NCBI GenBank assembly: GCA_026414185.1
Contig: JAOAJL010000010.1
Location: 1-37,482, forward strand
Source: Microcaldota archaeon
GTDB taxonomy: Archaea; Micrarchaeota; Micrarchaeia; Anstonellales; Anstonellaceae
Length of the DNA stretch: 37,482 nt
Direction of reading: 5' to 3'
The translations under genes were made by a program, and so were the position numbers. Of this stretch, positions 1 through 7,598 are shown piece after piece. Position 1 is the stretch's first letter, and the number at the start of each line of letters is the position of its first letter. The notes below the pieces were generated by a model. The model was given only the letters and a program-made list of their open reading frames with translations. It was not told where the DNA came from and made no database searches.

Positions 1-461
1 GTCCTTTCCTTGTCCTGAGGCGTGCCATAGCCCCTCTCAACAGCCCAATCCACTCCGCGCACCACCGCCTCGTCAAGCTCGCGCTGGCTCAGCCTTAGCT
101 TTCCCTTTGAGCCCACCCCGGAGGGCACGTTTTTGAACAGGAGCTCTATAAGCTGCTTCTTTTTCGCCTCAACCTCCCTTCGCGAAAGAGGAGTCGCAAT
201 CAGCCGCACCCCGCAGTTGATGTCGTAGCCCACCCCGCCAGGCGAGATGACTCCGCTTTCCATATCAAAGCCAGCCACTCCGCCGATTGGGAAGCCGTAG
301 CCCTCATGCCCGTCAGGCATCAGAAGGGCGTGCTTCACAATCCCCGGCAGGCAGGCGACGTTTTTCAGCTGCTCAAAGGTCCTGTCTTTGCCCATGCTCT
401 CAAAAAGCGCCGGCGTGGCAAAAATCCTGCCGCACACGCGCATGGCGCCTTCCCTTTCCAT
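1..461 (-). CDS. rtcB: tRNA-splicing ligase RtcB, N-terminal part (runs off the left edge)
   Basis: Minus-strand translation reads MEREGAMRVCGRIFATPALFESMGKDRTFEQLKNVACLPGIVKHALLMPDGHEGYGFPIGGVAGFDMESGVISPGGVGYDINCGVRLIATPLSRREVEAKKKQL, with the RtcB MPDGHxGYGFPIGG and GGVGYDINCGVRL motifs. The start is uncertain: ATG at 461 or an in-frame TTG at 497. Confidence 0.93.
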   Translation of the reverse strand, partial: MEREGAMRVCGRIFATPALFESMGKDRTFEQLKNVACLPGIVKHALLMPDGHEGYGFPIGGVAGFDMESGVISPGGVGYDINCGVRLIATPLSRREVEAKKKQLIELLFKNVPSGVGSKGKLRLSQRELDEAVVRGVDWAVERGYGTPQDKER

Positions 462-529
462 CTCCCAGACTGCCTGCCCAGCCTGCCTTATTCCCAAAAA
501 ATCACCGCGCCGCCCCGTGCCGTCAAAGC

Positions 530-1501
530 TCAGGAGCCGATTTCCCTTTTCAGCGCCATCAGCCGCTCAAGGCGCTTGGCAGTGAGCGGGTGGGTCATGA
601 AAAGCTCAAATGCGCCAGCCTTCTTCTCGCTCTCTATGGCAGAGGCAAGCGCCGCCTCATCACCGCTTCTTATCGCGCCAGCAATTTCCGCAACATCCAT
701 CTTGCTGCCAGCAGGCTCGGCAAAATAAAGCGCTTTGAGCATTGAGGAGTCCTCCGCTCTTCTTCTTGCCACGCCTGCATAGCTTATCTTGGCAAGAGCG
801 GACATAAGGGAAGCAGGCTTTCGGGTAATCCTTGCCGAAAACTCGTCGGCAAAATACTCCCTCTGCCTTGAAAGCCACATGACGCACAGCGAGCCGACAA
901 ACTGCGCCACAAGAGCGCCGAAAAACACAGCGATGCTTCCCCCAGCCCCCTCATCCCTGCTTCTCGGAGCAAATATCAGCACCCCGTAATAGAGCAGGAC
1001 AGGAAGCACGGATGCCAGCGTCATCACGGCAACATCCCTGTTGTTGATGTGCCCTATCTCGTGCGCAAGCACCCCTTCCACCTCGTCTTTCTCAAGGACG
1101 GAAAGAAGACCAGTGTGCACAGCAATGCCTGAGTCAGACTGCGTCCTGCCGAAAGCAAAGGCATTCGGCGAGGGGTTGTCCACGATGTAAAGCTTGGGCA
1201 TCGGCAAGCCAGCTTTCCTGGAAAGCCTCCTTACCATCTCAAAAATCTCCGGAGCATCGCCTTCCCTGAGCTCCTTTGCGCCGGTCGCCCACTTTATTAT
1301 GCTTGGCCCAAGCCACCACTGCACCGCAATCATCAAAAGCGAAACAATGAGCCAGAAAAATACGCTTCCGGAGCCGGCAACCCCGCTCCACCATAGGATG
1401 AGCCCTATCGCTCCGGCTATCACTCCGAAAACAAGAAAGCTTGTCAGCATTATGCGCAATCTCATTCCCCAACCAGGATTGAAACCAGCTTCAGAAGGCA
1501 T
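530..1501 (-). CDS. htpX: HtpX-like M48 family membrane zinc metalloprotease
   Basis: HEIGH zinc motif, N-terminal TM segments, and NAFAFGRTQSDSGIAVHTGLL. A strong Shine-Dalgarno (GGAGGTGA, revcomp of 1506-1513) precedes the ATG. Confidence 0.92.
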   Translation of the reverse strand: MPSEAGFNPGWGMRLRIMLTSFLVFGVIAGAIGLILWWSGVAGSGSVFFWLIVSLLMIAVQWWLGPSIIKWATGAKELREGDAPEIFEMVRRLSRKAGLPMPKLYIVDNPSPNAFAFGRTQSDSGIAVHTGLLSVLEKDEVEGVLAHEIGHINNRDVAVMTLASVLPVLLYYGVLIFAPRSRDEGAGGSIAVFFGALVAQFVGSLCVMWLSRQREYFADEFSARITRKPASLMSALAKISYAGVARRRAEDSSMLKALYFAEPAGSKMDVAEIAGAIRSGDEAALASAIESEKKAGAFELFMTHPLTAKRLERLMALKREIGS

Positions 1502-1537
1502 AAGCTCACCTCCTTCCGCCTCCTCTTTCGCAGATGG

Positions 1538-1547
1538 TATATAAATA
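1538..1547 (+). promoter_or_regulatory. TATA box of tRNA-Arg, possibly shared with divergent htpX
   Basis: TATATAAATA about 25-30 nt upstream of the tRNA 5' end. Its reverse complement TATTTATATA lies about 40 nt upstream of the htpX start. Confidence 0.6.
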
Positions 1548-1571
1548 GGTTCTTACCCGCAATAGATGCCT

Positions 1572-1643
1572 GCCCCCGTAGTTCAACGGATAGAATGCCG
1601 GCCTCCGGAGCCGGTGATTTGGGTTCGAATCCCAGCGGGGGCA
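1572..1643 (+). tRNA. tRNA-Arg (anticodon CCG)
   Basis: Cloverleaf: acceptor GCCCCCG/CGGGGGC; D arm GTTC-AACGGATA-GAAT; anticodon stem CCGGC/GCCGG with loop CTCCGGA (anticodon CCG); T arm TTGGG-TTCGAAT-CCCAG; discriminator A. CCA is not encoded. Confidence 0.96.
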
Positions 1644-1703
1644 CACGAAGCCAAAAATCAAATACATTTATATACTCTTTGTAACACATAAATACGGGTC
1701 AAA

Positions 1704-2552
1704 ATGCTCGCGCAAAAAACAGAGCCCCCAAAAATACCCCAAAACAAGCCGAAGAAGCCAAACCGCTTCAGAAGGCTCATTCCGCTTGCCTTCTCAGCGG
1801 TAATCGCACTTGGCTGTTCCGGCTCGGGCGAATACTCAGACTACCGCGCCCCAAACCCGACAGTCCGGCTTGTAAATGAAAAAATGCTTGACCTTCCCAG
1901 CGGCTTGGCGGAGATATGCCGCAGGGCGGCGGATAAGGACTGCCTGCTTTTTGGCGAAACCCACAGCAACCAGCGGATGAACTACATAGTTTCCAAGATG
2001 CTTCCTGACTTAAAGAAGGCAGGCTTCAAATACATGGTAATGGAAATAGACACTGCCTACCAGCGCTTTATAGACCACTACCTTTCAAACGATTCGCTCA
2101 CGAAGGACTACCTTTACAGCACAATCCCCGTTTTCAGATATTACCCGAAAGACGCGGAGTTGGCGGAAGCATGCAGGAAAAACGGCATAAGCATCCTTCT
2201 GGCTGACAACCACTATGAAGAGAAAAGATGGAGCGATACGGAGATGTTCAACTACATCATTTCAAAAATTCCGCCAAGCGCAAAGTTCATAGTGGACTTC
2301 GGCTCATACCACACTCGCTACTCAAAGACAGAACCCACTTTGGGCAGCCTTCTCAAAGCAAAATTCCAGGACGGCTGCTATTCAATCTGCATCCAGAATC
2401 TCGGAGAGGACGCCTTCGTGGGACTGGAAAAGGAAGGATATCTGGATGCCAAGGCATTTGATGCGCGCACGGTGGTGTGGTCTTTGCATTCCGAAAACCT
2501 CGCCGTGCGCGCCCAAGATTTTGACGCCTACCTATTTCTTAGGAAGCGCTAG
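1704..2552 (+). CDS. Predicted lipoprotein with ChaN/Tiki/erythromycin-esterase-like domain
   Basis: N-terminal hydrophobic segment ending in a lipobox-like LGCSG, then LLFGETHSNQRMNYIVSKMLPDLKKAGFKYMVMEI, which resembles the GExH...E core of the ChaN/Tiki/EreA group. TATA-like ATTTATATACTC lies upstream. Confidence 0.6.
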   Translation: MLAQKTEPPKIPQNKPKKPNRFRRLIPLAFSAVIALGCSGSGEYSDYRAPNPTVRLVNEKMLDLPSGLAEICRRAADKDCLLFGETHSNQRMNYIVSKMLPDLKKAGFKYMVMEIDTAYQRFIDHYLSNDSLTKDYLYSTIPVFRYYPKDAELAEACRKNGISILLADNHYEEKRWSDTEMFNYIISKIPPSAKFIVDFGSYHTRYSKTEPTLGSLLKAKFQDGCYSICIQNLGEDAFVGLEKEGYLDAKAFDARTVVWSLHSENLAVRAQDFDAYLFLRKR

Positions 2553-3139
2553 TTAAGTAGAGTTTTCTTGCCCCCTCCCTGCTGCTCCTTGTTAACACCT
2601 GCTCTTTCTTCTAAATTAACACCTGCTCTTTTTTCTAAATATTCTAAAAGTTGCTTATAAATAGTAGTTGTATTACCAGGCTCTTTCTTACTTTGGTTAT
2701 TCTTACTTTGGTTATATGGGAAAGTTTGTAAAACGACAAAATTCCTGCTCATTTCTTTCCCTTCCTCCACCCTATCCTTAATTTCCTTTATGATCATTTC
2801 GGGCAATTTTGGATCTTTAAAATCATTAGTTCTCCATTTTTCCGCAGAAACTAGCTTGAAATAGCCGACACTGTTTTTAACGTATGCCAGAATATAGACC
2901 TCTCCCTCGTCATTCCAGCTAATAAAATAATGATAACCATTTTTGCCTTCATAATATGCGGTTTTACTCTCGTCGGGGGCTATCTTTGTAAAAACTTCTC
3001 TGTAAATATCATTTTTCATATCTTCAGGATGTAGTGGAAACACTTTACTACTACCAGAAGTACCAGAAATTTTTATTGTTCCTTCCCCCTCCCAGCTCCA
3101 CGTTTCCGGTTTCTTGTCGTCAACCTGAAACAAAAACAT
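2549..3139 (-). CDS. Hypothetical protein, AT-rich ORFan with repetitive C-terminal tail
   Basis: Open 196-codon frame directly downstream of metG on the same strand. Clearly more AT-rich than its neighbours. The C-terminal tail contains tandem peptide repeats. Confidence 0.6.
   Translation of the reverse strand: MFLFQVDDKKPETWSWEGEGTIKISGTSGSSKVFPLHPEDMKNDIYREVFTKIAPDESKTAYYEGKNGYHYFISWNDEGEVYILAYVKNSVGYFKLVSAEKWRTNDFKDPKLPEMIIKEIKDRVEEGKEMSRNFVVLQTFPYNQSKNNQSKKEPGNTTTIYKQLLEYLEKRAGVNLEERAGVNKEQQGGGKKTLLN
2592..2639 (-). repeat. 24-nt tandem repeat x2 (8-aa repeat)
   Basis: TTAACACCTGCTCTTTCTTCTAAA / TTAACACCTGCTCTTTTTTCTAAA on the + strand; one mismatch. Encodes LEKRAGVN / LEERAGVN on the minus strand, shifted in phase. 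Confidence 0.9.
2686..2715 (-). repeat. Perfect 15-nt tandem repeat x2 (5-aa repeat)
   Basis: TCTTACTTTGGTTAT twice in a row on the + strand; encodes NQSKN/NQSKK on the minus strand. Confidence 0.92.
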
Positions 3140-3175
3140 ATTACCACCTGCTATGTTTATGGCACATCCATTTTA

Positions 3176-5248
3176 TTAACTTATTCTTCCTTCCAGGAGT
3201 TTTTCGGTTTTTACCGGTCTTCCGCAGACAGCCAGCCTCTTTCCGTCAGCATAGGCAGTCCCGCCCCTCACCTCCATCCTCACAGAAAAGAACTGCTCAA
3301 TGGTTATCTGCGGAAGGGGCTTGCTTTCCACCCCCTCAATTTCCACCTTGTCACCAGGCTTTGCCCAGGGGACAGAAAGCACCTCAAGCTTCCCATCCTT
3401 TTCGCAGGCAAGGAGCATGCCTTTTGATTCCCGGAAGCGAAGCATGGCGGCTTTCAGGTTCTTCACCACAATCACGTTTTTGCCAATCAGCTCATCCGGC
3501 TTGCAGTAAGGCGCCAAGCCAGAAACAAGCTGGCGGATTTCTCCCCCGCCCATCTGCACCTTCTCAATATAAAGCTTGTCTGCGTGCGGATGCTTCTCAA
3601 CCGAAATTATCTTTCCGACTTCCAAATCAAGCGAAGCCAGCCCAAATCCAAAAAATTCTGCTTTAACCTTTCCGCCTCCCTCAGCCTTTCCAGTCTCCTG
3701 CTGCCCTTCCTTCAAACCCTGCGTTTTCTTCTCAATCTTGCGGAAAAGGATGCTTGGCGCGCCAAGAGAATGCCCTGCTTTAAGCGTGAATTTCCCAATC
3801 CCGCTCCATCTCTCCAGAGGCGCGTTGAGCTGCTTGAATATCTCCCTGCTTGTGAAGGGAAGGAACGGCTCAAGGGCAATGGCAAGGTCCTTTACCTGGT
3901 GAAGCAGGACGTAAATCACCGCCCGGCACCTTTCCCTGTCCGTCTTTGCCTTCTTCCAAGGCTCGTTTTTCTGGAAATAGGCGTTTGCCTCCTTGCCAGC
4001 CTCCATCGCGGTGGCAAGCGCTTCTTTGAGCTGCAGCTCTTCAAGCAGACGCCCTACAGCCGCCAGCCTCTTGCTTTGCGACTGGACGAACTTTTCATCC
4101 TCAGCATCCGGCTTCCCTTCCGGAACCATCCCCCCAAACTCCCTGTGCGCGAACACAAGCACTCGGTTCACAAGATTGCCGATATTGGCAAGAAGCTCGT
4201 TGTTGTTTTTCTCAACAAGCACTTTTTCCGAAAAGTCGCCATCCTCAAAGGTCGGCTCGGAAAGCAGGCAATAGCGGAGAGGCTCAACCCCGTATTCATC
4301 AATAAGGCGCTGGGGGTCAATGATGTTCCCAAGCGACTTGCTCATCTTCTGCCCCTCTATCGTGATATAGCCGTGCACAAGCACCGCTCTTGGCAGGGGC
4401 AAGCCAGCAGAAAGCAGCATAGCGGGCCAATAGACCGCATGGAAGCGCAATATGCCCTTGCCAATCACATGGACATCGGCAGGCCAGTATTTCTCAAACA
4501 GCTTCTCGTCAGTGCCGAACCCAACCCCAGTCATGTAGGTGGCAAGGGCGTCAAACCACACGTATTCCATCTGGCTTGCATCGCCAGGCACCGGCACACC
4601 CCAGCCCCTCGCGCGCTCCACCGACCTTGAAACAGAGAAGTCCCTCAGCCCGCCTTTTATGAAGCTTAGAACCTCGTTCTTGCGGGCTTGCGGCACTATC
4701 CTCAGCTCATCGCTTTGAATGAGCCTCTCAAGCTCCGATTGGTATCTTGAAAGCCTGAAAAAGTAATTCTCCTCCTCTATCCTCTCTGGCGCAGTCCTGT
4801 GCTCTGGGCAAAGCCCTTCCGAGAGCTCCTCGGGCTCGTAAAAAGCCTCGCACCCCACGCAGTAAAGCCCGACATATTTCCTCTTGTAAATGTCTCCTTT
4901 CTTGAAGCAAAGCTCCCAGAGCCTCTGCGCGCCTGGCCAGTGCCGCCCCCTGTCCGAAGTCCTCTGGAAGCTAGTATAGGAAAGCCCAACCCTGTCTGCC
5001 ATCTTCCTGAAAATCTCCGAGTTGCGGTCGCAAAGCTCCATCGCGCTTATGCCCTGCTTTTCCGCAGCCTGCACGTTTTTGAGGCTGTTTTCGTCCGCCC
5101 CAGTGACAAGAGCCACGTCCTCTCCAAGAAGTCGGCGGTATCTTGCAATCGCATCTGCCTGCAGAAACTCCAGCACGTGCCCTAAGTGGGGCGCCGCATT
5201 CACATAGGGTATTGCAGTTGTGAGGTAGAATTTTGCCAGACTGACCAT
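3176..5248 (-). CDS. metG: Methionyl-tRNA synthetase with C-terminal tRNA-binding (EMAPII/Trbp111-like) domain
   Basis: MVSLAKFYLTTAIPYVNAAPHLGHVLEFLQADAIARYRRLLG, YCVGCEAFY, and KMSKSLGN (KMSKS). C-terminal OB domain DLEVGKIISVEKHPHADKLYIEKVQMG. The start was moved from 5362 to M39 (5248) because a TATA-like element (TATATAG on minus) sits about 27-30 nt upstream. Confidence 0.95.
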   Translation of the reverse strand: MVSLAKFYLTTAIPYVNAAPHLGHVLEFLQADAIARYRRLLGEDVALVTGADENSLKNVQAAEKQGISAMELCDRNSEIFRKMADRVGLSYTSFQRTSDRGRHWPGAQRLWELCFKKGDIYKRKYVGLYCVGCEAFYEPEELSEGLCPEHRTAPERIEEENYFFRLSRYQSELERLIQSDELRIVPQARKNEVLSFIKGGLRDFSVSRSVERARGWGVPVPGDASQMEYVWFDALATYMTGVGFGTDEKLFEKYWPADVHVIGKGILRFHAVYWPAMLLSAGLPLPRAVLVHGYITIEGQKMSKSLGNIIDPQRLIDEYGVEPLRYCLLSEPTFEDGDFSEKVLVEKNNNELLANIGNLVNRVLVFAHREFGGMVPEGKPDAEDEKFVQSQSKRLAAVGRLLEELQLKEALATAMEAGKEANAYFQKNEPWKKAKTDRERCRAVIYVLLHQVKDLAIALEPFLPFTSREIFKQLNAPLERWSGIGKFTLKAGHSLGAPSILFRKIEKKTQGLKEGQQETGKAEGGGKVKAEFFGFGLASLDLEVGKIISVEKHPHADKLYIEKVQMGGGEIRQLVSGLAPYCKPDELIGKNVIVVKNLKAAMLRFRESKGMLLACEKDGKLEVLSVPWAKPGDKVEIEGVESKPLPQITIEQFFSVRMEVRGGTAYADGKRLAVCGRPVKTEKLLEGRIS

Positions 5249-5295
5249 CTCCGAGGCATTTTCAGGCCACAAGCTATATATTAATGAGAGGCTGG

Positions 5296-5318
5296 CAGGT
5301 GGCAGGCACCTGTTTTTT
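5296..5318 (+). terminator. Hairpin followed by T6 (intrinsic-terminator-like)
   Basis: CAGGTG-gcagg-CACCTG, a perfect 6-bp stem with 5-nt loop, followed by TTTTTT. Lies between the divergent metG and mcm genes. Confidence 0.4.
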
Positions 5319-5440
5319 AATGGAGCCTGGCGGGCAGCTAAGCGCGGCGCAAGCAGGGGCACGCCGCTTTACAAAACTATTTATAGCCTATCTCCCATTA
5401 ACTTCCCCCCTTCCAGAAGGCAGGGGCGCAGGGTAGTTTC

Positions 5441-7534
5441 ATGGCTTCGGATGTTGACATCTCTCCCTATGTGGAGAAGTTTGAGCAGTTCTACTCGGAT
5501 GCCCTTTCGGAGAAAATCAACAGCCTTCTTTCCAACTACCCAGCCCAGAAGAGCATTCTTGTTGATTATGCCGAGCTTGAGCGCTACGATGCGGCTCTGG
5601 CGGACATCCTCATAAAGCAGCCGGACCTAATCCTCCCAGCCGCAGAATCCGCCCTTGTTTCAGCCCACGAAATCACCTACAAGACTGCGCACCCGGAATC
5701 CTCCTTTGAGCCTCATGTGCGCTTTTTCAACCTGCCGGACAGCGGCATTCTCATACAGGATATGAGCAGCCGTCAAATCCGCGAGATGATATCCGTGAAG
5801 GGCGTTATAACCAAGCGCACGGAGGTGAGGCACAAGGTAAAAGTGGCAGTCTATACGTGCCAGCTTTGCGATGCAAAGATGAAAGTTCCTCTGACCCAGA
5901 CCGCCGCAGTGCCGCAGGTGTGCGACTCGTGCAAGCGCCGGGCGCTGAAGCTTGAGGAAAGCGAATCCTATTTTGTGGATATGCAGTGGGCTCAGGCTCA
6001 GGACCTTCTTGAGCGGCTGCACGGCGGCGTCACCCCCACGCAGATAGATCTTCTTATTGAAGACGACCTCGTCAACACAATCATACCGGGGGACACGGTT
6101 GAGATAACCGGGATAATGCGGATAAGACCCATCAGTCCAAAGGGCAAGGGGAAAGGCGACTCCGCCTATGTCTATGAAAGCTACCTTGATGTCGTCTACG
6201 TCAGGCGCATGCAGAGGGACTTTGAGGAGCTGGAAATCTCAAAGGACGAGGAGCGGCTTATCCTGGAATACTCAAAAAACCCGCAGATTTATGAAATGAT
6301 GCGCAACTCAATCGCGCCGGGCATCTACGGGCATGACGAGGTGAAGGATGCGCTGGTGCTTCAGCTTTTCGGCGGCACTCCTGGCAAGTTCATGCCGGGC
6401 AACGTGCCAATCCGCGACGACATGCACATCCTTCTTATCGGCGACCCTGGCTCAGCCAAGACGCGCCTTCTTGAATACGTCTGCCGCATCGCCCCGAAAA
6501 GCATTTACGTTTCAGGCAAGTCATCAACAGGCGCAGGCTTGACCGCAGTGGCGGAGAAAGACGAGCGCGGCGATGGCGGCTGGGTGCTCAAGGCGGGCGC
6601 GCTTGTGATAGCGTCAGGGGGGCTTGCCGGCGTTGACGAATTTGACAAGATAGAGGACAACGAGCGCGCCGCACTCCACGAGGTGATGGAAAGCCAGAAG
6701 ATTTCAATCGCGAAGGCAGGCATCGTCGCAACCTTCAAAGCCAAGACAGCCATTCTAGCCGCCGCCAACCCGAAGTTCGGCAGGTTTGACCCAAAGGAGC
6801 TCATAGCCAAGCAGTTTGACATTCCCCCCACAATTCTGTCTCGCTTTGACCTTGTCTTCCCAATAATAGACGTTCTGGATGAGGAAAAGGACTCGCAGCT
6901 TGCCAAGCACCTGCTTTCAATCCACCAGTCTGCCGCAAAATTCGGGCAGGGCGAGATTGCCGAAGAGGAAAAGCGGGCAAAGCCAACCCTATCGCTTGAG
7001 CTTTTCCGCAAATACATCTCCTACGCGCGCCTGCACGTCAAGCCCGTTCTTTCAGAAGATGCGATGGAGCGGCTGAAGGGGTTCTATGTCCAGCTCCGCA
7101 AGCAAAGCGAAGGCGGCGCGGTTGCGATAACCCCGCGCTACATAGAAGGGCTCGTGAGGCTCTCTGAAGCATCCGCCAAGGTGCGCTTATCCCCCGTGGT
7201 TGATGGAAGCGATGCCGAAAGAGCCATCCGCCTGGTCAGCTACATGCTGGACAAGGTCAGCAGGGACAAGGAAACCGGCAGGCTGGACATTGACATACTC
7301 ATGACAGGAAGGCCGAAGTCCCAGGTTGACAAGATATACGTGATTCTCTCCCTCGTGGAGAAGATACAGAAGGAGCTTGGAGCCGTCGGGATAGAGTATC
7401 TAATTGAAAAGGCGGCGGAAGAGAACATTGAAAGGAGCCTTGCCAAGAGGCTCATAAGCGAGCTTATATCAAAAGGCGAGCTTTACGAATTCAGACCAGG
7501 AGTAGTCAAGCTGGTGGGTCAAAAGCCGCAGTAG
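5441..7534 (+). CDS. mcm: Replicative DNA helicase MCM
   Basis: MCM zinc-binding region (CQLC...CDSC), GDPGSAKTRLLEYV (Walker A), AALHEVMESQKISIAKAGI, ILAAANPKFGRFD and LSRFDLVF (arginine finger). No intein apparent. TATA-like CTATTTATAG upstream. Confidence 0.97.
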   Translation: MASDVDISPYVEKFEQFYSDALSEKINSLLSNYPAQKSILVDYAELERYDAALADILIKQPDLILPAAESALVSAHEITYKTAHPESSFEPHVRFFNLPDSGILIQDMSSRQIREMISVKGVITKRTEVRHKVKVAVYTCQLCDAKMKVPLTQTAAVPQVCDSCKRRALKLEESESYFVDMQWAQAQDLLERLHGGVTPTQIDLLIEDDLVNTIIPGDTVEITGIMRIRPISPKGKGKGDSAYVYESYLDVVYVRRMQRDFEELEISKDEERLILEYSKNPQIYEMMRNSIAPGIYGHDEVKDALVLQLFGGTPGKFMPGNVPIRDDMHILLIGDPGSAKTRLLEYVCRIAPKSIYVSGKSSTGAGLTAVAEKDERGDGGWVLKAGALVIASGGLAGVDEFDKIEDNERAALHEVMESQKISIAKAGIVATFKAKTAILAAANPKFGRFDPKELIAKQFDIPPTILSRFDLVFPIIDVLDEEKDSQLAKHLLSIHQSAAKFGQGEIAEEEKRAKPTLSLELFRKYISYARLHVKPVLSEDAMERLKGFYVQLRKQSEGGAVAITPRYIEGLVRLSEASAKVRLSPVVDGSDAERAIRLVSYMLDKVSRDKETGRLDIDILMTGRPKSQVDKIYVILSLVEKIQKELGAVGIEYLIEKAAEENIERSLAKRLISELISKGELYEFRPGVVKLVGQKPQ

Positions 7535-7598
7535 GGGATTTTCCTTGCGCAAGCAAATGTTTATAAATATAAAAACCCACTAAATACAACAGATTTAA

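Noticed and set aside
287-745. Overlapping + strand ORFs at the left edge
   Set aside because: The minus strand encodes RtcB and HtpX with diagnostic motifs; these + frames are artefacts.
3034-3666. 210-aa + strand ORF spanning the ORFan start and metG 3' end
   Set aside because: Pro/Ser/Gln-rich shadow frame crossing a gene boundary; no promoter or family support.
3584-4630. Long + strand ORF (348 aa) opposite metG
   Set aside because: Shadow ORF in GC-rich coding DNA; the opposite strand encodes full-length MetRS and this frame shows no family motif.
5441-7534. Intein in MCM (also considered for NrdJ, GyrB and LonB)
   Set aside because: These motifs run without interruption and no intein splice blocks are visible.
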